A stretch of 64,000 nucleotides of DNA from Synechococcaceae cyanobacterium (GTDB lineage: Bacteria > Cyanobacteriota > Cyanobacteriia > PCC-6307 > Cyanobiaceae), in assembly GCA_947378425.1 (NCBI GenBank), contig CANCJV010000014.1:1-64000 (forward strand). Direction: 5' to 3'. This document shows, one piece after another, positions 25,819-33,920 of this stretch. The stretch's first letter is position 1. The number at the start of each line of letters is the position of its first letter. Position numbers and translations under genes: made by a program. Under the pieces are notes generated by a model. That model made no database searches. It saw nothing but the letters and a program-made list of their open reading frames with translations, and had not been told where the DNA came from.

Positions 25819-26669
25819 TGCTGGATTCAGGTCTCGATCCGGCCCATCTGGCCCAGCTGCTCGCCCTGCCGTTCATGCAGCGGGCCCTGGTGGCGGGATT
25901 GCTCACGGGGCTGCTGGGCGGGGTGCTCGGCAGCGTGGCCGTGCTGCGCCAGCTCTCGTTTTTCAGTGATGCCCTGGGCCATTCCGCCCTGCTGGGCATC
26001 AGCCTCGGCATTTTGCTGGGGCTCAATCCCACCCTGGTGCTGATTCCCTTCGCGGTGCTGTTCGCCCTCGGGGTCAACCATCTGGCCGGCCGCAGCCAGC
26101 TGCCCACCGACGCGATGCTCAACATCGTCTATTCGTCGTCGCTGGCCCTGGCCGTGCTGCTGCTCAGCCGGGTCCGCAGCTACAAGGGCGGCATTCAGCA
26201 GTTGCTCTTCGGCGACATTCTCGGAGTCTCCTGGCTGGATCTCGGCGTGATCCTGCTGCTGCTGCTCGCCGCCGGCGGCTATCTGCTGCTCACGCGCCGC
26301 AGCCAGATTCTGCTCACCATCGACGAACCTCTGGCGATCTCCCGCGGCGTGGCGGCTGGCTGGCACCGGATGGTGTTCATCGTCGTGCTGGCGGTGGTGG
26401 TGGCGATCTCGATCAAGGCGGTCGGGGTGCTGCTGATCAGCGCCTTCGTGGTCATTCCCGCCTGCGCCTCCCGGTTGGTCAGCCGCAGTTTCGGCACCTA
26501 TGTGCTCGTGGCGGCCCTGCTCGGGGCGGGCTGTGCGGTGCTGGGGCTGCTGGCCTCCGGGGTCTTGGATCTGCCGTCTGGGCCCAGTGTGGTGGTGGTG
26601 CAACTGCTCGGGTTCCTGCTGGCCCTGCTGCTGGCTCCGCTCAGTCGATTCGCTCGCCCCGGAGCCTGA
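25818..26669 (+). CDS. znuB: zinc ABC transporter permease
   Basis: Integral membrane subunit of 283 residues with about eight helices, matching the ABC-3 permease family: VAGLLTGLLGGVLGSVAVLRQLSFFSDALGHSALLG near the N-terminus and AVGVLLISAFVVIPACASRLVSRSFG in the middle, both signature segments of ZnuB/MntB. It transports the metal handed over by ZnuA. It is the last gene of the operon and is convergent with the metalloprotease. Confidence 0.93.
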   Translation: MLDSGLDPAHLAQLLALPFMQRALVAGLLTGLLGGVLGSVAVLRQLSFFSDALGHSALLGISLGILLGLNPTLVLIPFAVLFALGVNHLAGRSQLPTDAMLNIVYSSSLALAVLLLSRVRSYKGGIQQLLFGDILGVSWLDLGVILLLLLAAGGYLLLTRRSQILLTIDEPLAISRGVAAGWHRMVFIVVLAVVVAISIKAVGVLLISAFVVIPACASRLVSRSFGTYVLVAALLGAGCAVLGLLASGVLDLPSGPSVVVVQLLGFLLALLLAPLSRFARPGA

Positions 26670-26679
26670 GCCGGTGGGA

Positions 26680-27624
26680 TCACGGCGAGATCGCGGCCCC
26701 GGAGCCCGGTTCTGCCCCTTGTCCAGGGCCTGGACCAAAGCGGGTCGGCTGGCCATACAGCCAGCGCACCGTGGCCTGATCCCTGCGGCTCAACTCCAGG
26801 ACGGGGACCGCACCGGGAATGGCGGCCATGGCGTCTTCGGAGCGCTCGCTGTGCCCCCAGAGCCCGAAGGCATGGCCGAGTTCGTGCAGGGCCGTGGCCT
26901 CGATGGCCAGGGGGCGCTGGTCCGGGCTGATCAGCACCTCCACGCTCGGTTCCGGCCGGGCCAGTCCGGAGCGGCTCACCTCCAGCAGCTGCAGGCTGGT
27001 GCGCCCATGGCTGGCCCGCAGCCGACCATCGGCACCCTGTTGCCTCGGCGGCCTCTGCCGCCGGATGCGGATCTGGGCGGCGGCGGGATCCTCCACCAGG
27101 TCGATCGGCAGAATCCTCTGCCAGTGCTGCAGCGCCTGGCGGGTGGCCTGCCACCAGCGCTGTTCCCAGAGGGCGGCGGGACCCGCCGAGCTCGCGGGCT
27201 CAAGCCAGACGCACCAGTGATCCAGCCGCGGCCAGCCCAGGGCGGTGCTGGCCAACTGCTGGTGGTAGTCGTCGCTGCGGGGATCGGCATCGGTGAGGCC
27301 ATGGCTCGGCTGCAGCAGGGCTCCGGTCGGCAGGGGGATTGGCCGGGTGGTGCTGGCCGCCTCACAGGCTGGGCGTTGCAGCGAAGCCCCGTGACTGGCC
27401 TGGGATCCACCGTCAACCGGTCGCCGTTCGATCGCCGGGTCTGATCCACTGACCTGAAGGGTCGTGCCGGCTGGCCGTTGGCTCGTGGCGGCTGGCAGTT
27501 GCCTCAGGCCTGCAGGCACGAAATCGGTCCCGGCCGGCAGCAGGACCAACGCAGCCACCAGGCCATGCAGGCCGGCTGGCCCCTGGCAAGAGCGAGCCAG
27601 AAGCAACAGCCTGGAACGAGCCAT
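26680..27624 (-). CDS. M10-like zinc metalloprotease
   Basis: A 314-residue exported protein. It has an N-terminal hydrophobic segment (GLHGLVAALVLLPAGTDFVPAG), a Pro/Ser-rich linker, then a metzincin-like catalytic domain with ALHELGHAFGLWGHSE (HExxHxxGxxH zinc motif) and a following DAMAAIPG that can serve as the Met-turn. The upstream DHWCVWLEPA and QALQHWQRILPIDL fit the matrixin-type fold. It would act in the periplasm or outside the cell; the substrate is unknown. Its start overlaps the stop of the DUF2214 gene (ATGA), so the two are co-transcribed. Confidence 0.85.
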   Translation of the reverse strand: MARSRLLLLARSCQGPAGLHGLVAALVLLPAGTDFVPAGLRQLPAATSQRPAGTTLQVSGSDPAIERRPVDGGSQASHGASLQRPACEAASTTRPIPLPTGALLQPSHGLTDADPRSDDYHQQLASTALGWPRLDHWCVWLEPASSAGPAALWEQRWWQATRQALQHWQRILPIDLVEDPAAAQIRIRRQRPPRQQGADGRLRASHGRTSLQLLEVSRSGLARPEPSVEVLISPDQRPLAIEATALHELGHAFGLWGHSERSEDAMAAIPGAVPVLELSRRDQATVRWLYGQPTRFGPGPGQGAEPGSGAAISP

Positions 27625-28124
27625 CAGCTGGGCAGGCCCACACCCCGGGCCATCAGCGTGGCGAGCAGAGGGATGGTGGCGAAGCCCACCAGCTCAATGT
27701 TGAGGATCCAGCGCAGGCGATTGGCCAGGGCCTCGCTCACCTGGGGCAGTTCGCCTTTGCGCAGGGGGATGGCCCAGAGGATGTAGGTCACCGTCGGGTA
27801 CAGGGAGAGAGCCCCGACGGCCAGGTAGGTGCCCACCTTCCACCAGAACAGGGGGTTTTCGGTGTAGAAACTGGTGCCCTGGCCGAAATGCAGCACCCGG
27901 GCGATGCCGCTGAGCAGCAGGGTCAGGGCGGCGATTCCGTAGACCACATCGGTGATCACCATCAAGGTGGCGTCTTTGCGGTCGGGGTTGGGCCGGATCA
28001 GGCGACGCTCCAGCACCAAGGCGCCGAAGCAGACCATGAAGCTGAGGTAATGGGCGTAGGCGACGCCGGCGCTGGGCAGAATTCCTGAGGAAATGGCGGC
28101 GTTCAGGGCGGCAAAGCCGGCCAT
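27624..28124 (-). CDS. DUF2214 membrane protein
   Basis: A 166-residue integral membrane protein with four predicted helices that matches the DUF2214 family: YAHYLSFMVCFGALVLERRLI, VVYGIAALTLLLSGIARVLHFGQGTSFY, LFWWKVGTYLAVGALSLYPTV and LRWILNIELVGFATIPLLATLMARG. The family is widespread in cyanobacteria and without known function; conserved His and Glu residues suggest metal or heme binding, but that is not shown. It is upstream of and overlapping the metalloprotease gene. Confidence 0.87.
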   Translation of the reverse strand: MAGFAALNAAISSGILPSAGVAYAHYLSFMVCFGALVLERRLIRPNPDRKDATLMVITDVVYGIAALTLLLSGIARVLHFGQGTSFYTENPLFWWKVGTYLAVGALSLYPTVTYILWAIPLRKGELPQVSEALANRLRWILNIELVGFATIPLLATLMARGVGLPS

Positions 28125-28280
28125 GGGGACTACGGGCAGGGGCCGTCAAGGTAGCGGTCCGGCTCCATCGCCTGAGCTGGGCGCCCGCTGCGACGGCTGG
28201 CGGATCGGGATTCGCGAACCAGGAACGGCTGACAACGCCAAACCGGGATGGTCTGGCGTTGTGCAGAGGTCAAATCAGGA

Positions 28281-29288
28281 ATGAAAGCGAAGTCTGAAGC
28301 CTTTCCGTGGGTTCAAGTGATGGCGGAAATCAACCCTAAGTTCAATCAACAGTGTTTCGGCCGATCCATGGCAAGTTCCCTGAGTGCCTTTCTCGGTGAA
28401 ATTGGTCGGCATCAATTATTGACACCCGAACAGGAACTCACTCTTGGCCGCAAAGTTCAGGCGATGGTGGCACTGCAGGAGCGCTGCAGCCTCGCCGGTG
28501 GCCTGGGGGAATCCTGCTCCTACGACGACCTCGAGCGTCGCACCCTGCGCAACGGCGAGCGGGCCAAGCAACAGATGATCACAGCTAATCTGCGACTGGT
28601 TGTGAATCTTGCCAAGCGGTATCAGGGCAAGGGGCTGGATCTGCTCGATCTGATTCAAGAAGGCACGATTGGCTTGAATCGCGCCGTCGAAAAATTCGAT
28701 CCAACCCGTGGGCATCGTTTCAGTACTTATGCCTATTGGTGGATTCGTCAGGGTCTCAATCGCGCCCTTTCCACCCAGAGCCGCACGATCCGGATTCCCG
28801 TCAACGTCAACGAGAAGCTCACCCGTCTGCGGGCTGCCAAGGCCCGGCATCTGCAGGCCCACGGCCAGGCCCCCAGTTCCGTCGATCTCGCCACGGCCCT
28901 GGGCCTGCCCCTGGCCGAGGTGGAGGAGCTGCTGGGCTGTGAGTTGCGCAGTGTCACGGTCAGCCTCCAGGGGGCCGTGCGCTCCAAGTCGGATCCGTCC
29001 GAACTGGTGGATCTGCTGCCCAGTGAGGAAATGCCGCCGATGGAGCGAGCCGAGCTGGCCGAGCGCTCCGCCTCGGTGTGGACCTTGCTGGAGCGTGCCA
29101 ATCTCACCCCGAAGGAGCGCACGGTTGTGATGCTGCGCTTCGGTCTGGATGGCAGCCACGAATGGCGCACGCTGGCGGAGGTGGCCCGGCAGCTGGAGTG
29201 CAGCCGCGAATATTGCCGGCAGGTGGTGCAGCGCGCCCTGCGCAAGTTGCGCAAGGCGGGTCTGGAGAGCGGCCTGGTCGACGCCTGA
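28281..29288 (+). CDS. sigma-70 family RNA polymerase sigma factor, group 2
   Basis: A 335-residue sigma factor of the RpoD/SigB-SigE group. Region 1.2 is LSAFLGEIGRHQLLTPEQELTLG, region 2 is ANLRLVVNLAKRYQGKGLDLLDLIQEG followed by FDPTRGHRFSTYAYWWIRQGLNRAL, region 3 begins RIPVNVNEKL, and region 4 is LTPKERTVVMLRFGLDGSHEWRTLAEVARQLECSREYCRQVVQRALRKLR. The 1.1 acidic domain is absent. The ATG at 28281 has AGGA directly before it. Group-2 sigmas in cyanobacteria respond to light/dark, nitrogen and redox. A terminator-like hairpin follows. Confidence 0.93.
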   Translation: MKAKSEAFPWVQVMAEINPKFNQQCFGRSMASSLSAFLGEIGRHQLLTPEQELTLGRKVQAMVALQERCSLAGGLGESCSYDDLERRTLRNGERAKQQMITANLRLVVNLAKRYQGKGLDLLDLIQEGTIGLNRAVEKFDPTRGHRFSTYAYWWIRQGLNRALSTQSRTIRIPVNVNEKLTRLRAAKARHLQAHGQAPSSVDLATALGLPLAEVEELLGCELRSVTVSLQGAVRSKSDPSELVDLLPSEEMPPMERAELAERSASVWTLLERANLTPKERTVVMLRFGLDGSHEWRTLAEVARQLECSREYCRQVVQRALRKLRKAGLESGLVDA

Positions 29289-29306
29289 GGCTCAGCTGGA
29301 CCTTCT

Positions 29307-29341
29307 GCCGGTTGCCCTCACCTTTCGTGGGGTCAACCGGC
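29307..29341 (+). terminator. hairpin after the sigma gene
   Basis: GCCGGTTG (29307-29314) pairs perfectly with CAACCGGC (29334-29341), with an inner CCTCAC/GTGGGG stem and a short loop. It lies 19 bp after the sigma-factor stop. It is followed by a weak pyrimidine run (CCTTCT) rather than a true T tract, so termination strength is uncertain. Confidence 0.65.
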
Positions 29342-29419
29342 CCTTCTCATGGCCGGTCAGAACTTCCAGAATCATGGCGCCGTTCCTGAGCGCGGCACCA
29401 CCCAACCAGGAGATCGAAG

Positions 29420-29800
29420 ATGTCCGCTGCCCAAGCTGCGGGCCCTGCTGCCCAACCTCAGCCCTCCGCCGACGGGGTCGAGGCCACCGTCGTGGATGAG
29501 GCGCTGCTGGCCAGGCTCCTGCGTCGTGCCGGCCGCACGATGGCCCGTCCGGCAATTGAATGCTTCGAGATGCTGATCGATCGCAGCACGCCTCACCAGG
29601 CTCGTCTGACCGTGCTTGCGGCGCTCACCTATCTCGTGTTGCCGCTCGATCTGATCCCTGATTTCATCCCGGCGGCGGGGTTCAGCGATGACCTGGTGGC
29701 CATCACGGCCCTGCTCGGCCTCTGCAGCCGCCATCTGACACCTGACATTCGGGAGCGGGCGCAGCGCAGACTGGATGAGTGGTTCCCTCCGAACCCTTGA
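29420..29800 (+). CDS. YkvA/DUF1232 family protein
   Basis: A 126-residue protein with an Ala/Gln-rich leader and then the DUF1232 segment PHQARLTVLAALTYLVLPLDLIPDFIPAAGFSDDLVAITALL, in which the Leu-Asp-Leu-Ile-Pro-Asp core is diagnostic. The family includes YkvA; a membrane association is likely, but function is unknown. A small protein follows on the same strand after 28 bp. Confidence 0.85.
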   Translation: MSAAQAAGPAAQPQPSADGVEATVVDEALLARLLRRAGRTMARPAIECFEMLIDRSTPHQARLTVLAALTYLVLPLDLIPDFIPAAGFSDDLVAITALLGLCSRHLTPDIRERAQRRLDEWFPPNP

Positions 29801-29828
29801 TGTCTGCCCGCCGCCTCTCTCTCCGGTG

Positions 29829-30149
29829 ATGTCCACCTTCAGTGCCGACCAGCTCGACGACCTTCAGACCTTCCTCAAGGACTGGTTGCGTCATACCGGT
29901 CGCACCCAGGCCGATCTGCGCCGTGCCCTGAGGGCGCCCTCGATCCGCATGCCCGTGCTGATCGAGGAGCTCCAACGCACCCATGCCAAGGATGGCCTGA
30001 GCGGCCTGGCGGCCAGGCTCTGCGGGATTGAGCAGTTGTGGCAGGGCGAGGATCAGGGGCTGGAGCGCGACGACTCCCACCCCGACTTCGATGATTCCCT
30101 CGGCCAGCTGGATCTGCTGTTGGAGGAGATCCGCCAGCAGCAGGCTTAG
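29829..30149 (+). CDS. small hypothetical protein, helical
   Basis: A 106-residue cytosolic protein starting MSTFSADQLDDLQTFLKDWLRHTGRTQADLRRALRAPSIRMPVLIEELQRTHAKDGLSGLAARLCGIEQLW. It is helical and charged with an acidic C-terminus (ERDDSHPDFDDSLGQLDLLLEEI). The first part resembles a helix-turn-helix-like arrangement of short helices but no DNA-binding family is recognised. I choose the ATG at 29829; a longer upstream start adds an unstructured leader. Confidence 0.7.
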   Translation: MSTFSADQLDDLQTFLKDWLRHTGRTQADLRRALRAPSIRMPVLIEELQRTHAKDGLSGLAARLCGIEQLWQGEDQGLERDDSHPDFDDSLGQLDLLLEEIRQQQA

Positions 30150-30192
30150 CGAACAGCCGCCAGAGTGGGAAGGTCACCCGCTGATCCGCACC

Positions 30193-30492
30193 GTGAGAAG
30201 TGTTCCGTCCCCCCACCTGCAGGCCTTTTGTCGCGGCCCACTGCTGCACTTGGGCGGTGCGGTGCCTCTGCTGATTGCGGTGGGCTCCGCCCTGGGATGC
30301 CTGGCTCAGCCTGCCCTGGCCCAGGTCGAGAGCTTCATGCTCAAGCCGGGCAGCAAGGTGGGCCCGGCCACCCAGATCGTGCCAACCAACTGCGTCACCG
30401 CTGCCGACGGCTCGGTCACCTGTGACACCAAGATCCAGAACTCGCCCTCCGATACGCCCGCCAAGCCCTCCTATCAGCCCTTCAAGAACTGA
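30193..30492 (+). CDS. small exported hypothetical protein
   Basis: A 99-residue protein with a signal peptide (GPLLHLGGAVPLLIAVGSALGCLAQPALAQ, cleavage after AQ), and a short mature region VESFMLKPGSKVGPATQIVPTNCVTAADGSVTCDTKIQNS with two cysteines. A GTG at 30193 gives a start that leaves a compact signal peptide. The family is not recognised; small exported proteins of this kind are typical of picocyanobacteria. The next gene starts at its stop. Confidence 0.65.
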   Translation: MRSVPSPHLQAFCRGPLLHLGGAVPLLIAVGSALGCLAQPALAQVESFMLKPGSKVGPATQIVPTNCVTAADGSVTCDTKIQNSPSDTPAKPSYQPFKN

Positions 30493-31013
30493 TGGCCTGG
30501 TTGAAGCGTGTCCGCAGTGACGACGTTTTCCTGTCCCTGGTGGATCGGGCCGAGCGTCAGCTCGCCAAGGTTCTGGCAGCCGGTCTTCTGCTGGTGCTCG
30601 CGGTGGCGGCCTTGCAGTTGGTCGTCGTCATGGTCCTTGATCTGGTGCAGTTCCGCACCATCTGGACCGGTGAACCGCTGATTCGCCTGCTCGGCGATCT
30701 GCTCACCCTGTTGATCGGTCTGGAGGTGTTGCAGAACATCACCTCCTATCTGCGCCGCCGGGTGGTCCAGATCGATCTGGTGCTGCTCACGGCCATGACA
30801 GCGGTGGGACGCAAGGTGATTGTCCTGCCCCCCGGTTCCGAGAACAAACCGCTGCTGCTGGTCGGCCTTGGCGTCGCCGTGGTCGCCCTGGCGATGGCTT
30901 ACTGGCTGGTGCGCCATTCGGCCCAGCTCAGGGCTGGGGCCAGAACAGAGCCAGCCAGATCGTTCCAGGGTGCGGATCCGTCCGCTCGACCCGATGACGG
31001 CGATGGGCACTGA
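30492..31013 (+). CDS. PsiE-family membrane protein
   Basis: A 173-residue protein with four predicted helices matching the phosphate-starvation-inducible PsiE family: VLAAGLLLVLAVAALQLVVVMVLDLVQF, LIRLLGDLLTLLIGLEVLQNITSYLRRRVVQIDLVLLTAMTAVGRKVIVL, and LLVGLGVAVVALAMAYWL. Expression under phosphate limitation is known for E. coli PsiE; no Pho box is evident here. Its 3' end overlaps the convergent Nif11-cupin gene by about 86 bp. Confidence 0.85.
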   Translation: MAWLKRVRSDDVFLSLVDRAERQLAKVLAAGLLLVLAVAALQLVVVMVLDLVQFRTIWTGEPLIRLLGDLLTLLIGLEVLQNITSYLRRRVVQIDLVLLTAMTAVGRKVIVLPPGSENKPLLLVGLGVAVVALAMAYWLVRHSAQLRAGARTEPARSFQGADPSARPDDGDGH

Positions 31014-31449
31014 TCAGCAGGCTGTCGCCCTGGTTGAGCTCCCGGTGCCCTGGCTCATCGGCGAAACGAATCTGGGCACTGCCCTGCAGGATGGTCACCC
31101 ATTCCTGCTCGGGCTGGTCGTACCAGAAGTCAGTGGGGCTTGAGGCTTCGCAGGAGTGAATCCGCTCCAGCCTGAGGCCGGCGGTTTCGATCAGCGACTC
31201 GATTCGCTCCTGGCCTGGGGCCGGGCAGGAGCTCGCCAGCAGGTTGGCGTCACCGCTGTCGCAGATCGCTGGCTCGCCCCAGCGCCGGCCGATCTCGAAT
31301 CCCTGCTGGCGTGCCAGAGTCACCACCTCCTGGTGATGGCTGCAGCGCCTCAGGGCATCGCGCAGCTGGGGATCGACCTCGCTGAGGGCAACGAAGGCGT
31401 TGAGCTGTCGCACCTTCTCCAGAAACGTCTGCAGCTGGGCTTCGGCCAT
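30928..31449 (-). CDS. Nif11 domain-cupin fusion protein
   Basis: A 173-residue protein. Residues 1-60 (AEAQLQTFLEKVRQLNAF, then a short linker, and VVTLARQQGFEIG) match the Nif11 leader-peptide-like domain. Residues about 100-173 form a cupin barrel (EQEWVTILQGSAQIRF, GHRELNQGDSLLISAHRRHRVERT, IWLALFWPQP). The Nif11 part is best known as the leader of prochlorosin-type peptides, where a core peptide would follow; here an enzyme-like barrel follows instead. The Nif11 part is intact but has no Gly-Gly cleavage site. It lies 17 bp after the acetyltransferase gene and probably shares its transcript. Confidence 0.85.
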   Translation of the reverse strand: MAEAQLQTFLEKVRQLNAFVALSEVDPQLRDALRRCSHHQEVVTLARQQGFEIGRRWGEPAICDSGDANLLASSCPAPGQERIESLIETAGLRLERIHSCEASSPTDFWYDQPEQEWVTILQGSAQIRFADEPGHRELNQGDSLLISAHRRHRVERTDPHPGTIWLALFWPQP

Positions 31450-31466
31450 GGCGGCGGCGGTGATGG

Positions 31467-31937
31467 TCAGGGCAGGTCCTTGATCATCCGCCAGCGCTGG
31501 AAGGGCTGGCCGGCAAAGATCAGTTCCTCCTCCGCTTCGATCCGCCAGCCCAGCCGGAGCAGCAGCGGTCTGGACAGTTGGCTGGCCTCGGTGCGCAGGC
31601 GGCGGCAGTGGTGACGCCGGGCCTGGTGTTCGAGGGCCTCCACCAGCTGGCGTCCCCGACCCTGGCGGCAGGAACGGCCGCGGCAATAGAGCAACGAGAG
31701 GCGATCAATCGGATCGAGCAGGGCGAAGGCCTCAATCACGCCGGGATCGGCCGCGTCGCAACTGGCCAGTCCGTAGCCGCGCCGCACGGCGCTCAGTACC
31801 GCGGGATTGGTTTCGGCATGGTGAGCCCAGGCCTCGATCTGCTCCTGCCTGTAGAGCCCCACCGCCTGAGTGACCACGGCATCGCGGTAAACAGCGATCA
31901 GCTGGGCCCCGTCCTCGGTCCTCAGGCGACGGATCAT
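31467..31937 (-). CDS. GNAT-family N-acetyltransferase
   Basis: A 156-residue protein with the GNAT fold: N-terminal IRRLRTEDGAQLIAVYRDAV, the acetyl-CoA loop CRGRSCRQGRGRQLVEALEHQARRHHCRRLRTEAS, which contains the Q/RxxGxG/A-like QGRGRQL, and LLLRLGWRIEAEEEL. Substrate unknown. It is divergent from the cytochrome c6 gene and precedes the Nif11-cupin gene. Confidence 0.85.
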   Translation of the reverse strand: MIRRLRTEDGAQLIAVYRDAVVTQAVGLYRQEQIEAWAHHAETNPAVLSAVRRGYGLASCDAADPGVIEAFALLDPIDRLSLLYCRGRSCRQGRGRQLVEALEHQARRHHCRRLRTEASQLSRPLLLRLGWRIEAEEELIFAGQPFQRWRMIKDLP

Positions 31938-32038
31938 GGGCCGTGACCACGGCGGCAGACGTTCATGCGGCGGCGCGGGCCCAAGCTTCGATTCTGCGCT
32001 CCAACCGCAAGGATGGGGGCGCCCCCCGCGTCAGGCCT

Positions 32039-32440
32039 GTGCTGCGTCTTGTCCCCTGGCTCGCCAGCCTGGCTGTCTCGGCCTTGTTGCTGCTGCCAGC
32101 CGGCTGGTGGGCCGCTCCGGCCTGGGCCGCCCCGATCGTGGCAGCCCCTGTCTTGGGCGCGGACACCCTGACCGTGGCCCCCGGGCGGGGGCAGGAGCTC
32201 TTTGCTGCGCATTGTGCGGCTTGCCATGCCGGCGGCGGCAACATCCAGCGCCGCGGCAAAACGCTGCGCCTGGCGGCCCTGGAGCGGCGCCAGCTGGCCA
32301 GTGCCGAGGCCATCTCCCGCATCGCGGCCGCAGGGGTCGGCCAGATGTCAGGCTACGGCAAGGTTCTTGGTGAGGGTGGCGCCGAGGCGGTGGGGCAATG
32401 GGTCTGGTCCCAGGCCCTGGCGGGCTGGCCGCAGAGTTGA
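32039..32440 (+). CDS. petJ: cytochrome c6-like protein
   Basis: A periplasmic/lumenal c-type cytochrome. The signal peptide is VLRLVPWLASLAVSALLLLPAGWWAAPAWA, and the mature protein has GQELFAAHCAACHAGGGNIQRRGKTL, with the heme-attachment CxxCH, and an axial Met in GQMSGYGKVL. The c6 family would normally read MPAF there. The C-terminal WVWSQALAGW is typical of c6. The GTG at 32039 begins a compact signal peptide; an earlier GTG at 31943 would put the start only 5 bp from the divergent gene. It would carry electrons from cytochrome b6f to photosystem I or an oxidase. Confidence 0.85.
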   Translation: MLRLVPWLASLAVSALLLLPAGWWAAPAWAAPIVAAPVLGADTLTVAPGRGQELFAAHCAACHAGGGNIQRRGKTLRLAALERRQLASAEAISRIAAAGVGQMSGYGKVLGEGGAEAVGQWVWSQALAGWPQS

Positions 32441-32593
32441 GTGAACCCGATGCACTTCTGAACCGGGCCGATCTGCACTTTCGTAGCAACAACGTGAATC
32501 ATCAACGGTTGTGACACGGTGTCCAGTGTCCATCGAGCCGATGTTGTCAAGGAAAGGGTATCTAGACCGACAGTGGTGTGAGATTGATCTCCA

Positions 32594-33514
32594 ATGTCTT
32601 TCAACTTCCCCACGGGCGCCTTGCACAAGGCCGCCCTCCGCAGTGCCGGTGCCGCTGCCGTCGGCGCTCTCGTCACTGCCCCCGCCCTAGCTGCTCCCCA
32701 GACGGGTGCCGAGCAGCTGCGCCTGGATGGCGCCCAGGCTGTCCCCGCCCAGCCCCAGGAGATCGCCCAGACCTATGTGCCCCTGGTGGGCGAGGTCGGC
32801 AGCGGTGGCTTCCCCCAGGCCAAGGGCTGGTACTTCACCCTGGGCGCCGGTGCATCAGCTCCCCAGAACCGCACGACCGACGTCAATGTCGGTCGTGACA
32901 ACGTCCAGATTCCGGTCGACAGCTCCTATGGCGGTGGCTTCGCCCTTGACACCGGCATTGGTTACGACTTCGGCGCGATCCGCACGGAACTCACCTATTC
33001 CTACAACCGTGCCAGCCTCAATAACCTGAGCGCCAGCTACAACGGCCGTGACCTCAGCACCAACAATGTCAGCGGTGCCATCAACAAGAACGACGTCTTC
33101 GCCAGCGCCTACGTTGACTTCCCCTTTGGCCGTTGGTCACCCTACATTGGTGGCGGCATCGGCTATTCCAACCTCAGCACCCCCAGCTTCACGATTGAAA
33201 ACCAACGCTTTGGCAATCTCAGCTATGGCGGTTTCGGCTGGCAGGCCAAGGCGGGTATCTCCTATGCCTTGAGCTACAACTGGGATGTTTACGCCGAAGG
33301 TGTCTATCAAGGCGTTTCCGGTCACGACCCCAACAGCGACGTTCACTTCGGTGCGTTCAACAACTGGGGTGGCAAGCTCGGCTTCCGCTATCGCTTCGCC
33401 CATCCGGCCGTGGTTGTGGTGGAGCCGGCTCCGGCCCCCGCACCCGCTCCCTACATCGAACCCGCTCCGGCCCCCGCTCCCGAGCCCGCTCCCCCGGTGC
33501 GCGGCCTTTGGTGA
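32594..33514 (+). CDS. outer membrane beta-barrel protein
   Basis: A 306-residue protein with a signal peptide (ALRSAGAAAVGALVTAPALAAP), an N-terminal variable part, then an eight-stranded-type OmpA-like barrel rich in alternating aromatic and Gly residues (GWYFTLGAGASAP, FALDTGIGYDFG, YGGFGWQAKAGISYAL, LGFRYRF), and a C-terminal tail of repeats (AP/PAPAPAP and EPAPAPAPEPAPP) that may span the periplasm. It is probably a highly expressed surface protein. A strong intrinsic terminator follows. Confidence 0.85.
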   Translation: MSFNFPTGALHKAALRSAGAAAVGALVTAPALAAPQTGAEQLRLDGAQAVPAQPQEIAQTYVPLVGEVGSGGFPQAKGWYFTLGAGASAPQNRTTDVNVGRDNVQIPVDSSYGGGFALDTGIGYDFGAIRTELTYSYNRASLNNLSASYNGRDLSTNNVSGAINKNDVFASAYVDFPFGRWSPYIGGGIGYSNLSTPSFTIENQRFGNLSYGGFGWQAKAGISYALSYNWDVYAEGVYQGVSGHDPNSDVHFGAFNNWGGKLGFRYRFAHPAVVVVEPAPAPAPAPYIEPAPAPAPEPAPPVRGLW

Positions 33515-33572
33515 TCAGCTTCTGGTGATCGGCCTTCGCCTGTGAAGACTGCGATCGTCACGGGTATCAGGA

Positions 33573-33603
33573 GAGGGAGTGGGTTCGCCCGCTCCCTTTT
33601 TTT
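33573..33603 (+). terminator. intrinsic terminator of the outer-membrane-protein gene
   Basis: GGGAGTGGG (33575-33583) pairs with CCCGCTCCC (33588-33596) across a TTCG loop, and is followed directly by seven Ts (33597-33603). This is a classical Rho-independent terminator about 60 bp after the stop. Confidence 0.9.
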
Positions 33604-33631
33604 GATGCTTTGCCGATGAGAAGCAGAAGCT

Positions 33632-33898
33632 TCAGAAGGCCTGAATCCAGGGGTGGACACACAGCTGGGTCCAGATGCCCTGGCGCCAGTAGATGTCCTT
33701 GTGCAGCAAGTCCTCCACCTGTTCCTGGCTGTCGGCCTCATAGATGCCGAAGACATGGCTGCTGTCTTCGGTGGGGCCGAGGGTGATCAGCAGGCCGTCA
33801 TCTTTCTGGCGTTGAAGCCCATCCAGGTGTTCCTGGCGGTAGGGGCCACGCTTGTCGATGGCGTTGTCGCAGTAGGTGCCCCAGAGGACGAATTTCAT
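33632..33898 (-). CDS. YciI-family protein
   Basis: An 88-residue protein with the dimeric alpha/beta-barrel YciI-like fold: MKFVLWGTYCDNAIDKRGPYRQEHLDGLQRQKDDGLLITLGPT, then HVFGIYEADSQEQVEDLLHKDIYWRQGIWTQLCVHPW. The conserved His-Asp positions of YciI enzymes (RxEHLDGL) are present. No reaction is established for this member. It lies 22 bp after the Nif11 gene on the same strand. Confidence 0.85.
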   Translation of the reverse strand: MKFVLWGTYCDNAIDKRGPYRQEHLDGLQRQKDDGLLITLGPTEDSSHVFGIYEADSQEQVEDLLHKDIYWRQGIWTQLCVHPWIQAF

Positions 33899-33920
33899 GG
33901 TGGAAGTGCTTGCCGTTGAT

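Noticed and set aside
32513-32523. GACACGGTGTC palindrome upstream of the outer-membrane-protein gene
   Set aside because: Only 5-bp arms with no known regulator match; too weak to call.
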